Source: Spongiihabitans sp965206355
Lineage (GTDB): Bacteria; Pseudomonadota; Gammaproteobacteria; Arenicellales; Poriferihabitantaceae
DNA length: 64,000 bases
Reading direction: 5' to 3'
Assembly: GCA_965206355.1 (NCBI GenBank)
Contig: OZ242212.1
Span: 1,364,001-1,428,000, forward strand
Shown: positions 17,551 to 25,267 of the stretch, piece by piece
Numbering within the stretch: the stretch's first letter is position 1
Layout: each line of letters begins with the position of its first letter
Program-made: the position numbers and the translations under genes
Notes under the pieces: generated by a model
The model's input: only the letters and a program-made list of their open reading frames with translations
Database searches by the model: none
Told to the model about the DNA's origin: nothing

Positions 17551-20500
17551 ATGAAGAATTTTAGAACCTTTGCTTTCGATGTGGGCATGAAATCCCTGGG
17601 CGTGGCCATCAATGAAAACGATGAGATTGTCCATGCTGATGTGCTGCTGATGCACGAAGACGCCGGATCAATCAAAGCGCAAGCCGAACGCCGGCGACAA
17701 TATAGAACTCGTGAGGCGCATAAAGCGCGCGAAGCGACATTGGAGTCGCTATGGCGGGACATCGGAAAAGAACCCCTGGGACGCAAACGATTCAGGAAAA
17801 TAAAAAATGCAAAAGGTCGCTGGGAATTCATAAAAACCCAGGCGGATGAACGGCTGGAGAGAGAGTTTCCCCGCAAGGGAGATGAGACGGTCTATGCCTC
17901 CTGCTTGTTGCGCATCATGCTGCTGGAAGGAGAGCCGATGGAAGAGTGGCAAATCTACAAGGCGTTGCACGCCAGCATTCAACGGCGCGGCTACGACAGC
18001 AATGTGCCGTGGAAGACCGGCGAAAAGCGCCTGGAAAAACCCGCTAAAAGTGAAAACCCGGCAAATCAGGTTGAAGAATTCGATACTGAACTGCGGAAAA
18101 TGACGCCCGATGAACGCTATCAACTGCCCTGCTATTACGATGCCTGGAAGATGGGGTTATGGAGCAACCAGACAGGGAAAATAACGAATATACGACAACA
18201 ATATAATCCTCAGCGAGCGCGAAAGCAAAACCCCTCCAGAGATTTGGTTATACGCGAAGTCAGCACCTTGCTAAAGCAAGCCGCCGAGCAAATTCCGCCA
18301 CTCAAAGAACATCTAACCGAACAAAAATTGGATGCGTTGCTCTATGGTGAACAACGCAATGCCATACACAAGCAGTATCCATCCGCCGCCACCATCAGTG
18401 GAATTTTGGGGCAAAAATATCCACGCTTTGAAAACCGTATCGTTTCCAAATGCGCCTTGATACCCCGTTTGAATGTATGCAAGGCGGAAAAACAGTTGGC
18501 CATTGATGTGGGGTTTTTGTTGCGTTTGGTCAACTGGCGTTATGAAAAGGAGGATGAAGAAGGCAATAGGTTGGTGGCCTCGCTAACGGGAACAGAGATG
18601 AGAGCCAAATTCCAGGAATGCCAGGCAAATTGGCATAAGAAGGCGGCACAGCGCCTCCTGAAAAATGCAAATGACGCGGAAGCCTACGCGAAGTACTTTA
18701 AGTTATCCAAAAAGCAGGTTACTAAATTCGCGGAAAGTTTAGATGGGTTGGTAAAGGAGGGGCATACAGAAATTCCGGCCAGCAAACACACCGGCAGAAG
18801 TCGCTTCAGCCAGCCGGCGTTGCACCTCATGAAGTCATTGATTCTTTCTGAAAAAACGCCACAGGATTTTTATGCGGAACTGTCACAATCCCTGGCAGCC
18901 TTGGAAAAAGAAAACCCGGATGCAACCTTTGGATACCGGCTATTTCCCGATGTGCCCTATAAATACCTTCTCGGTGATTTTGCTTTTCTCGATAAAATGG
19001 GGAGCACTCGAGACAGCATCCATATTCCCGATATCAGCTTGGTAGAGCGCTATATTAGCGATGATGGGGATGTGGATTCCGCCATTCAGAAAGCCATCAG
19101 TTCCTGCAACTGGCCGGAATTGCGGCATCGGCTGAATGTATTTCGGCGCGAATTGGATAATCTGACGATTGAGTTCGGCAAGCCGGATGCCGTCCATCTG
19201 GAGTTTATTCGGGAGGACTTTCTCGGTGAAAAGAAAAAGAAAAACTATACCGCACAGGCGGATGCCGGCAAACAAGCCAATCAAGCGGCAAGGGCCGCCC
19301 TCAAGGATCTGAACATATCGGTTACCGACGACAACATACTGCGCTACCGTTTATGTGCGGAACAAAACAAACAGTGTTTATACACGGGAGAACCCATCGA
19401 CCGATCCAGATTGGACAGTTATCAGATTGACCACATCTTTCCAGAGGCAGGTGGTGGCCCGGATGCCTACTACAACAAGATGTTAACCAGCGCAGATGTC
19501 AACGTGGTACAAAAGGGCAACCGCCTGCCATGCGAGTGCGATTTTATCAACTGGGCGGCATACAAAACCCGCCTGAATTCATTGTCGCTAGGCAAGAATA
19601 AAAAGCGGCTGCTTTTGGCAAGCACGCGCGAAGAAGCGGCCGGTCTGGTAGAAAAATACACGGGTTTGTCCGGCACCGCCCACATTGCCCGCATCGCAAG
19701 AGACATTGTTTGTTTGCGGTTTGGCTGGCAGCCTGGGGAGAAAGGCAAACAACAGCGTGTATTTGTGTTCAGCGGCGGGTTGACCAGCAAGGTCGCCAAA
19801 AAACATGACCTTTATCAAGCGCTTGGGGATGGCTCGAAGCGCTACCAAAAAGACCGTTCTGACCACCGACATCATGCGCTGGACGCGATGGTCATCAGTT
19901 ATTTGTACGAATGGGCAAGAGATAAGGAAAAAACAACCTTTTTCAAATTACCTGATGGCATCAATGCGGCGTATTTTTCTGAAAAGCTGAAGGAGGTATA
20001 TCCGCACTATGTGACTCGCATACCAGCAGCGTTGGCTGAACAGCCAAAGCGAAACAGAGAGTCCGGTAAGCATAAAATGAATGTAAAGGAATACAAAAAC
20101 ATCAGCAAAGACCGCGATGAGCGGGGGCAGTGGTATACCAACAAGTCAGAAACAGGGAAAGGTACGTCTCAACACGGATACCTTTTCTATAAGGACAAGC
20201 GAGGAAAAATTGATTCAAAAACTATTCATAGTTTCCGCTCTCCATTTGCAGTTGAAAAAGAAGTGGCAAGAAAAGCCAGCGAAATACTGGGGTTGTTTTA
20301 CTCGGGAAAGAGCATCGACTTGCCCGACCAGAAGGCCATCACCGCAACGCAACTGGGCAGGGATACCAGGTTGGGTTTTGGTAATTATCGTATCGTAAAG
20401 ATCAATAAACAAAAGAAGTCGGTTATTGAATACATGCCAAAACAGAAAAATGAGTCAGTATGTCGTTACCGAATAAGCCTCGCCATGCTACAAAAAATTA

Positions 20501-20934
20501 TGCTAACCAATGAGCTGATGGCGGGCGAGTCATTTGAATTGACCAAATTTTTTATTAAGAAAGGTGAATCGTTGAATGGCTGCTATAAAGTTGATTCTGA
20601 CCCATCTGATGGTCGATATTATACTGTTATTGACCTCCAGAGTGGCGAGAAGATACTTATCGAGTCCGATCCTTTCAAGCGTTTGGTCAATTATCTGCAT
20701 CAGCAAAAATCGACCGGGTTGATTTGCCAAGGTGCCACCGTGATGATTAATGGAAATCATAAAAATTATATCAATGCCGTAGAAGCGGACGAATTACCCA
20801 AACAGCACCTTCCTGCGGGACGTTATTTGATACAGGAGTTTAGCGGGGAAAGAATTGACTTGATTAGTCAGAATGGCACACGTTATAACGTGAACAGCAA
20901 AATTCTGGATTATGCAGCGGATTCATCACATTGA
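17551..20934 (+). CDS. cas9: Cas9 endonuclease, type II-C
   Basis: 1127 residues from the ATG at 17551; an upstream in-frame TTG at 17518 is less likely because it would sit almost at the transcription start. RNA-guided DNA endonuclease. All catalytic motifs are present: RuvC-I FAFDVGMKSLGVAI (Asp10), arginine-rich bridge helix following (QAERRRQYRTREAHKAREATL), RuvC-II AVHLEFIRE (Glu551), HNH YQIDHIFPEAGG with His628 and downstream NKMLTSADVNVV, RuvC-III DHRHHALDAMV (His775, Asp778). Length, gene order cas9-cas1-cas2 and absence of csn2/cas4 point to II-C. It overlaps cas1 by TTGA. Confidence 0.95.
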   Translation: MKNFRTFAFDVGMKSLGVAINENDEIVHADVLLMHEDAGSIKAQAERRRQYRTREAHKAREATLESLWRDIGKEPLGRKRFRKIKNAKGRWEFIKTQADERLEREFPRKGDETVYASCLLRIMLLEGEPMEEWQIYKALHASIQRRGYDSNVPWKTGEKRLEKPAKSENPANQVEEFDTELRKMTPDERYQLPCYYDAWKMGLWSNQTGKITNIRQQYNPQRARKQNPSRDLVIREVSTLLKQAAEQIPPLKEHLTEQKLDALLYGEQRNAIHKQYPSAATISGILGQKYPRFENRIVSKCALIPRLNVCKAEKQLAIDVGFLLRLVNWRYEKEDEEGNRLVASLTGTEMRAKFQECQANWHKKAAQRLLKNANDAEAYAKYFKLSKKQVTKFAESLDGLVKEGHTEIPASKHTGRSRFSQPALHLMKSLILSEKTPQDFYAELSQSLAALEKENPDATFGYRLFPDVPYKYLLGDFAFLDKMGSTRDSIHIPDISLVERYISDDGDVDSAIQKAISSCNWPELRHRLNVFRRELDNLTIEFGKPDAVHLEFIREDFLGEKKKKNYTAQADAGKQANQAARAALKDLNISVTDDNILRYRLCAEQNKQCLYTGEPIDRSRLDSYQIDHIFPEAGGGPDAYYNKMLTSADVNVVQKGNRLPCECDFINWAAYKTRLNSLSLGKNKKRLLLASTREEAAGLVEKYTGLSGTAHIARIARDIVCLRFGWQPGEKGKQQRVFVFSGGLTSKVAKKHDLYQALGDGSKRYQKDRSDHRHHALDAMVISYLYEWARDKEKTTFFKLPDGINAAYFSEKLKEVYPHYVTRIPAALAEQPKRNRESGKHKMNVKEYKNISKDRDERGQWYTNKSETGKGTSQHGYLFYKDKRGKIDSKTIHSFRSPFAVEKEVARKASEILGLFYSGKSIDLPDQKAITATQLGRDTRLGFGNYRIVKINKQKKSVIEYMPKQKNESVCRYRISLAMLQKIMLTNELMAGESFELTKFFIKKGESLNGCYKVDSDPSDGRYYTVIDLQSGEKILIESDPFKRLVNYLHQQKSTGLICQGATVMINGNHKNYINAVEADELPKQHLPAGRYLIQEFSGERIDLISQNGTRYNVNSKILDYAADSSH

Positions 20935-21726
20935 GTTACTACCTGCTGCACCTGTTCACTCCCGACATCCATCTACGCAAGGAGCGGGGGCTGTTGCGTT
21001 ATGCGCATGGCGATGAGCGCCGGCAGTTGCCGCTGGAGGATATTCGCGGCGTCATTATCGTTACGAAAAATGTGACCCTTACCGATCGCCTGATCGCAGC
21101 TTTGCTGGAAAACGGCGCGTTCATCCTGCACTGCGATCAAAAATACCGCCCCGTCGGCTTGACCGAGCCGTTGCCTAAAATCATCAAGCGCGATGTCGCA
21201 TATCATCAGGCGCGTTGCAGCCAAAAACTGCAAGCCGCAATCTGGCACTGCCTGCTGCGCGCCAAAATCGACAACCAACGCCGGTTGCTGAAAAATATCG
21301 GTGCGCGCCACGCCTATCTGGACGAGCGCCTGACAAATCCCTCGCTCAACGAATCCGCCTGCGCGCGTTATTATTGGCGCGATTTGTCATCGTTCCATTG
21401 TTGCCCACGGCCTGAGTCCCCTATTCGGCGTACACCATCGGGCAAATTTTCACAATCATCCCTTGGTTTATGATTTGATTGAACCTCTGCGCCCATTCAT
21501 CGATTGTCAACTGCATTCCTATTTGACCCACGCGCCGAACAAGGAAAAAACCGCCGGAGAATGGGCGCGGTTTGCCCAGGGTATTTGGAGCACCATTGAA
21601 GTAATGCGCAACAATAATCAGTTGAAACTGATCGATGGTGTCGATGTATTTGTGAACTCGGTTGCAAAGTCATTCGGCGACAAGGACATCGGGCATCTAT
21701 GGTTGCCGAAACTCCCAGTACGCTGA
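20931..21726 (+). pseudogene. cas1: cas1 (type II-C), inactivated by internal deletion and frameshift
   Basis: Two overlapping reading frames give the two ends of one Cas1. The first (20931-about 21385, TTG start overlapping the cas9 stop) contains the N-terminal domain and the catalytic Glu segment NESACARYYWRD. The second frame resumes as CHRSIVAHGLSPLFGVHHR, then HPLVYDLIEPLRPFIDCQL with the catalytic His and Asp, and runs to 21726. Intact relatives have roughly 35-40 residues between these blocks, including the conserved N-x-L-N-Y-x-Y helix. So this is a deletion of about 110 nt that also shifts the frame, not a simple slip. Spacer integration by this locus should be lost. Confidence 0.9.
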
Positions 21727-22052
21727 AAATGGGCTGGATGCTGGTGTTGTTCGATTTGCCGGTTGGCACGAAACGGGAGCGGAAACAAGCCACCCAATTC
21801 CGCCAACACCTGCTGGATGATGGCTACAGCATGCTCCAATTTTCCGTGTATATGCGCTCCTGCAATTCCTGGGAACGCATGCGCAAACACGCCCGCAGAT
21901 TGCGGATTTTCGCACCCGAGGGAGGCAATATTCGGGCTATACAAATGACCGAGAAACAATGGGTCAGATCCATCGCCATTATCAGCGAACACTATCGAAA
22001 AACAAAGAAAACAAGCGAAATGCAACAGTTGAGCATGTTCGAGAACTGGTAG
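21699..22052 (+). CDS. cas2: Cas2, type II-C
   Basis: 117 residues, overlapping the end of cas1 by 28 bp. The core Cas2 ferredoxin-like fold is seen in WMLVLFDLPVGTKRERKQATQFRQHLLDDGYSMLQFSVYMR, with the conserved Asp in FDLP. Cas2 is a structural partner of Cas1 in spacer integration. Because cas1 is broken, Cas2 has no functional partner from this locus. The ATG at 21732 just before GWMLVLFD is an alternative start. Confidence 0.9.
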   Translation: MVAETPSTLKMGWMLVLFDLPVGTKRERKQATQFRQHLLDDGYSMLQFSVYMRSCNSWERMRKHARRLRIFAPEGGNIRAIQMTEKQWVRSIAIISEHYRKTKKTSEMQQLSMFENW

Positions 22053-22141
22053 CCCGGGAGGGCAGTGCCTGAGAAGCCGCTACGATAGTTAAGATTCCCC
22101 AATCTCCAGCATCGCTGTTGTAGTCGGCTTCTCAGGGTGCA
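22053..22141 (-). ncRNA. Predicted tracrRNA
   Basis: Between cas2 and the array the minus strand carries an anti-repeat (22088-22110): GCTGGAGATTGGGGAATC then TTAAC, matching the plus-strand repeat text GCTGG-A/G-run-GGGGAATC-AAAAC with mismatches and a 3-nt gap, as expected of a tracrRNA that pairs with the 5' part of a minus-strand crRNA repeat. The anti-repeat is enclosed by a long inverted repeat (CCTGAGAAGCCG/CGGCTTCTCAGG). A GCCC/GGGC hairpin near the cas2 stop could be the end. Boundaries are estimates: start from the promoter at 22148-22176, end from the last hairpin. The tail fold was not confirmed. Confidence 0.7.
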
Positions 22142-22147
22142 AAATCA

Positions 22148-22176
22148 ATTATATTCAGTATTCGTCCCACTCTCCA
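22148..22176 (-). promoter_or_regulatory. Probable tracrRNA promoter
   Basis: On the minus strand TGGAGA and a perfect TATAAT are separated by 17 bp, placing a start near 22141, just before the predicted tracrRNA. The promoter lies between the array's last repeat and the anti-repeat. Confidence 0.55.
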
Positions 22177-22179
22177 CGT

Positions 22180-23137
22180 AGTATAACACGCTGGAAAAAG
22201 GGGGGGAATCAAAACGCTGTTGATACGCTTGATTTTAAGTTTCAGAGTATAACACGCTGGAAAAAGGGGGGGAATCAAAACAGTATATTCAATAATAAGC
22301 GCGAATTTCACAGTATAACACGCTGGAAAAAGGGGGGGAATCAAAACTAAAGCTCTTTCATTATTTTTCATATCTCCAGTATAACACGCTGGAAAAAGGG
22401 GGGGAATCAAAACACTCTGCTATTGAAGGGAATCACCAAGTCCAGTATAACACGCTGGAAAAAGGGGGGGAATCAAAACATTTGCGTTCTCGTCGAACCG
22501 AACCCGAATAGTATAACACGCTGGAAAAAGGGGGGGAATCAAAACATTGGAGTCTGAATAGACGTTTGTCATCTCAGTATAACACGCTGGAAAAAGGGGG
22601 GGAATCAAAACAGCTTGTTTACTTTCTCTGTTAGTTCTCTGAGTATAACACGCTGGAAAAAGGGGGGGAATCAAAACGGAAGCAGCGGAAAATTGCCGAT
22701 TGGCAAAAGTATAACACGCTGGAAAAAGGGGGGGAATCAAAACGAGTTTCTAAACAAAAATTATGAGTTCATCAGTATAACACGCTGGAAAAAGGGGGGG
22801 AATCAAAACGAGTTTCTAAACAAAAATTATGAGTTCATCAGTATAACACGCTGGAAAAAGGGGGGGAATCAAAACAATGATGAAGAGTTTCTGTCTCGCG
22901 TATTTAGTATAACACGCTGGAAAAAGGGGGGGAATCAAAACGAATATATATCATCAGAATCATATATTGCAGTATAACACGCTGGAAAAAGGGGGGGAAT
23001 CAAAACTATCCAGGAACATCACCCGATAAATCGTACTAGTATAACACGCTGGAAAAAGGGGGGGAATCAAAACTCCAAGGGAGAAAACGCTTTTGATCAG
23101 ATGAGTATAACACGCTGGAAAAGGGGGGAATCAAAAC
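22180..23137 (-). CRISPR. Type II-C CRISPR array, 15 repeats and 14 spacers
   Basis: The 36-bp repeat begins AGTATAACACGCTGG and ends GGGAATCAAAAC on the plus strand; period 66 bp, spacers mostly 30 bp (one 29, one 31). The last repeat (23104-23137) is a 34-bp variant with shorter A and G runs. crRNA is most likely transcribed on the minus strand: the anti-repeat pairs with the GTTTTGATTCCCC end, and the other end of the minus-strand repeat reads TGTTATACT, an extended -10 box, as in Neisseria II-C arrays where each repeat drives its own spacer. Spacers at 22744-22773 and 22810-22839 are identical. The array is therefore transcribed opposite to cas9-cas2. Confidence 0.95.
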
Positions 23138-23267
23138 GGCTATAAACTCGTCAAATAAAGACGGAATAAGGTGTATTAGGACGGTTTAGGACATATTGCA
23201 GACATAACCAGACAGAAATATACCAATAAGTTACTAAAACATACTAAAATAAGGCGTAGAATCATAA
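23138..23267. other. AT-rich stretch flanking the II-C array
   Basis: 130 bp between the terminal variant repeat and the next reading frame. No gene or clear leader motif; short AGGACGGTTTAGGACATA-type repeats are present. Confidence 0.4.
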
Positions 23268-23795
23268 ATGGCAACACAAACCGATATATTTGCTTACAAC
23301 CAAGAGATAAACGAAACCCGACCAACAGTGCCGACTGGCAGGAGCAATGACGATGCAATACAGCGAAGACAAACTAACATACATAGCGGAGACGCACTGG
23401 AAAGAGTTTTGCCCGAAAATGTGGGCGAGAATGGCGAAAGGGGGAACGGCGCAAGAGGACGCTCGGAAAGCAGCGAAAAGGACCCTCGTTGGAATGGAAC
23501 AACTGATGACAGCGGGATATACGGAAGATCAGGCGTGGGAGATGATGCGAGAAGACTGGATTCTGTTGAAGGAGGAGGAGGAAGTGGAGGAGGAGGGCTA
23601 TTGCCCGTTTCAGGAAACGATGGCTATATTACAACAGGGCAGGGACGAGACGATAGCGGAAGAGGAGGGGCGCGCCTAGCCGATATTGAACTCGGTAGCG
23701 GCGGGAAAAAAGAGAAATTCAAAAACAACCTCATCGCAATTCGCACGCTACGCGATATAGAAGCACGAGACGCGATAGAGCGCACCAACGCATAA
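23268..23795 (+). pseudogene. Truncated N-terminal fragment of a mobile-element DNA methylase/helicase-type protein
   Basis: 175 codons. The C-terminal part, LADIELGSGGKKEKFKNNLIAIRTLRDIEA, resembles the start of the conserved region in very large plasmid or conjugative-element proteins that combine an N6-methylase with an SNF2-like helicase; there it is normally followed by the KYVGWGG segment, which is missing. The first 130 residues are low-complexity, Gly/Arg/Asp-rich. The frame stops at 23795, exactly where a truncated integrase lies on the other strand, so this is a junction between two mobile-element remnants. Confidence 0.55.
23347..23679 (+). CDS. Small acidic helical protein overlapping the methylase fragment in another frame
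   Basis: 110 residues: KLTYIAETHWKEFCPKMWAR, ARKAAKRTLVGMEQLMTAGY, AWEMMREDWILL, then an acidic tail. Composition is far more protein-like than the low-complexity frame it overlaps. It recalls small acidic helical proteins found within such mobile-element methylase regions, but I cannot name a family. A GGAG-like site (GGCAGGAGCAATG) lies upstream. It may be real, or both frames may be decaying. Confidence 0.45.
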   Translation: MTMQYSEDKLTYIAETHWKEFCPKMWARMAKGGTAQEDARKAAKRTLVGMEQLMTAGYTEDQAWEMMREDWILLKEEEEVEEEGYCPFQETMAILQQGRDETIAEEEGRA

Positions 23796-24181
23796 ACAGT
23801 GCTTCTAGTTAGTTGGCCACCGTGCTCACTAACAAATAGCCACGGAAGCGATGAAGACCGATCCCTAATGTATCGCCGAATTACTCTCAATTCATCCCCG
23901 GCAATCGGATGTTGGGTGCTCAAGCCATGCTTTAATCGCCTCACCCACAGATGACTGGTTTCCAGCGACAGGTCGGTCACCTGTAAATAACAAGCCTCTG
24001 AACACCGCAGGCCATGACGGAACATCATCATAAGCAACGCCTGATTACGCGTTGTGTTGCGGGTTTTTCGAGCGGCATCAAATAACCGAGTAAATTCAAT
24101 TTCTGTAATGTAATCACGAGTTCTTTCGTGATCATCGACTGTACCCAACAACTTTTGAGTTTTACTCTTTATCAAAGGCAC
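23624..24181 (-). pseudogene. Tyrosine recombinase (integrase) with lost C-terminus
   Basis: 185 codons. Residues 1 to about 135 match a FimB/Xer-like tyrosine recombinase catalytic domain: YITEIEFTRLFDAARK, ALLMMMFRHGLRCSEACYLQVTDL (first catalytic Arg), LWVRRLKHGLSTQHPI (beta-hairpin Lys region), SSLPWLFVSEHGGQLT. The box with H-x-L-R-H and the nucleophilic Tyr are missing; after about 23800 the frame runs antisense through the methylase fragment. It cannot be catalytically active. It ends 3 bp before the RelE-like gene. Confidence 0.8.
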
Positions 24182-24183
24182 TG

Positions 24184-24498
24184 CTAAAACTCCAATCCTT
24201 GATACCCGCCTTGTCTTTTTCTAACTATTTCCCTGTAAATTTTTGACCGGTGCCCCACATTAACAACAAAAATCACAACTTTATTTTGATATACTTCAAA
24301 TAACACACGATAATCGCTTACCCGGTAACGAAAAAGGTTATCTGTCCCTTCGATTTTCCTAACCTTAGGGTGTGTGCAAGGATTGCCACATACCGCTAAC
24401 CGTTCAACAAGTTCTCTCCTTACTTTCGCTCTTTCTGGCTTTGCCATCTTTTTAAGCGACTTAATAGCGCGAGGATGGTACTCAACTGTCCAACTCAA
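24184..24498 (-). CDS. relE: RelE/ParE-family toxin
   Basis: 104 residues with the RelE fold: WTVEYHPRAIKSLKKMAKPERAKVRRELVERL, then RKIEGTDNLFRYRVSDYRVLFEVYQNKVVIFVVNVGHRSKIYRE. The basic/aromatic C-terminal pattern (R in YRVSDYRVLFEV, GHRSKIY) is that of ribosome-dependent mRNA interferases. It overlaps the upstream antitoxin gene by 15-17 bp, the usual arrangement of a toxin-antitoxin operon. Probably brought in with the neighbouring mobile-element debris. Confidence 0.88.
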   Translation of the reverse strand: MSWTVEYHPRAIKSLKKMAKPERAKVRRELVERLAVCGNPCTHPKVRKIEGTDNLFRYRVSDYRVLFEVYQNKVVIFVVNVGHRSKIYREIVRKRQGGYQGLEF

Positions 24499-24763
24499 GC
24501 TCAGTGTCTGCCTCTGTTTGTGTATAAACTCGGCATTTTCCTGCCCTTAGTTCCTCCTGTGCGTCCTTTGCAATAATCACATCAACCATATCCTCCGCTC
24601 CCTCAGAAACAAATTTCTGAATAAGGCGTTCCTTTGGCTTTCCGGTTCTATCGGACAAAACACCTAACCTATTCATATCATCTATCGACAATCTAACAGT
24701 GATTGGTACTGTTTCAGCGGTTGCCTTTATGCTGACTGCTTGTCTGTTCATATCCTCCCCCAT
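24482..24763 (-). CDS. RelB/ribbon-helix-helix-type antitoxin
   Basis: 93 residues. The N-terminal ribbon-helix-helix pattern (VPITVRLSIDDMNRLGVLSDRTGKPKERLIQKFVSEGAEDMVDV) would bind operator DNA, and the acidic C-terminal part would neutralise the toxin. First gene of the pair. The start could also be the ATG four codons in, before NRQAVSIKAT. Confidence 0.82.
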   Translation of the reverse strand: MGEDMNRQAVSIKATAETVPITVRLSIDDMNRLGVLSDRTGKPKERLIQKFVSEGAEDMVDVIIAKDAQEELRAGKCRVYTQTEADTELELDS

Positions 24764-25144
24764 CTAGTTAAAATAAAGTGCCTGGTCGGGACATCATGTG
24801 CAATACAATTTGGATGTTTTTGCCCGTGGCGCGCCAAGCGCGCGTTCGGAGTGTATCCTCAAAGGGACATTGCCGACTAGACATGGCGACTATATGTTAT
24901 AAATTTGTTCGTAGCAAGCCAAACTCTGAACATTACGCCTATTGGCGAGGGGAATAACGCGCTTAAAAAGCAGTATAAATAAAGGGTTTGTTTCGTGCTG
25001 GAGGCGTGCACTTTCAACATAATGCGCCTTTTGTTGAAAGTTATTCTCAAGGCGGATGATTATGTCCCTGACCTCGTTGCTCAGCGTACGGTAGATGACA
25101 CCGGAATTCCGATCATTATTTAACGCTCAAAGTCAGTAATTTGA
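24764..25144. other. Intergenic region between toxin-antitoxin pair and orphan CRISPR repeat
   Basis: About 380 bp. It contains the GC palindrome GCGCGCCAAGCGCGCG near 24830 and an unrecognised 33-codon frame at about 25022-25123. I see no gene I can support. Confidence 0.4.
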
Positions 25145-25178
25145 AGTATAACACGCTGGAAAAAGGGGGAATCAAAAC
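25145..25178 (-). repeat. Solitary type II-C CRISPR repeat (34-bp variant)
   Basis: Identical to the array repeat except for five instead of seven Gs in the G-run. It lies about 2.0 kb beyond the array with no second repeat. It keeps the intact TGTTATACT extended -10 box on the minus strand, pointing toward the toxin-antitoxin operon. It may be an array remnant separated by mobile-element insertion, or an independent promoter unit. Confidence 0.9.
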
Positions 25179-25192
25179 GCGCATCTCTGTGG

Positions 25193-25222
25193 TTGACATC
25201 GCCGTAATGGGGTGTCAATAAT
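25193..25222 (+). promoter_or_regulatory. Probable promoter of the dehydrogenase gene
   Basis: TTGACA (25193-25198) and AATAAT (25217-25222) with an 18-bp spacer. The -10 overlaps the loop of a GGGGTG/CACCCC hairpin at 25209-25230. AGAGGA ahead of the ATG at 25268 is a good ribosome-binding site. Confidence 0.5.
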
Positions 25223-25267
25223 ATCACCCCGATATTTCTAACAACCTAGTCAAGAGGAAAAACACCA

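Noticed and set aside
20931..21726. Programmed frameshift in II-C cas1
   Set aside because: A conserved segment of about 35-40 residues is missing at the frame change, so this is a deletion rather than a recoding site.
22132..22977. Frames with repeated IPPLFPACYT or SITRWKKGGNQN motifs
   Set aside because: Translations of the 36-bp II-C repeat and 30-bp spacers; the 66-bp period keeps the frame open. Not proteins.
25193..25235. The orphan repeat plus following GGGGTG/CACCCC hairpin as a second tracrRNA
   Set aside because: The orphan repeat is nearly perfect, whereas an anti-repeat is normally degenerate; the candidate at 22088-22110 has the expected mismatched pairing and sits between cas2 and the array.
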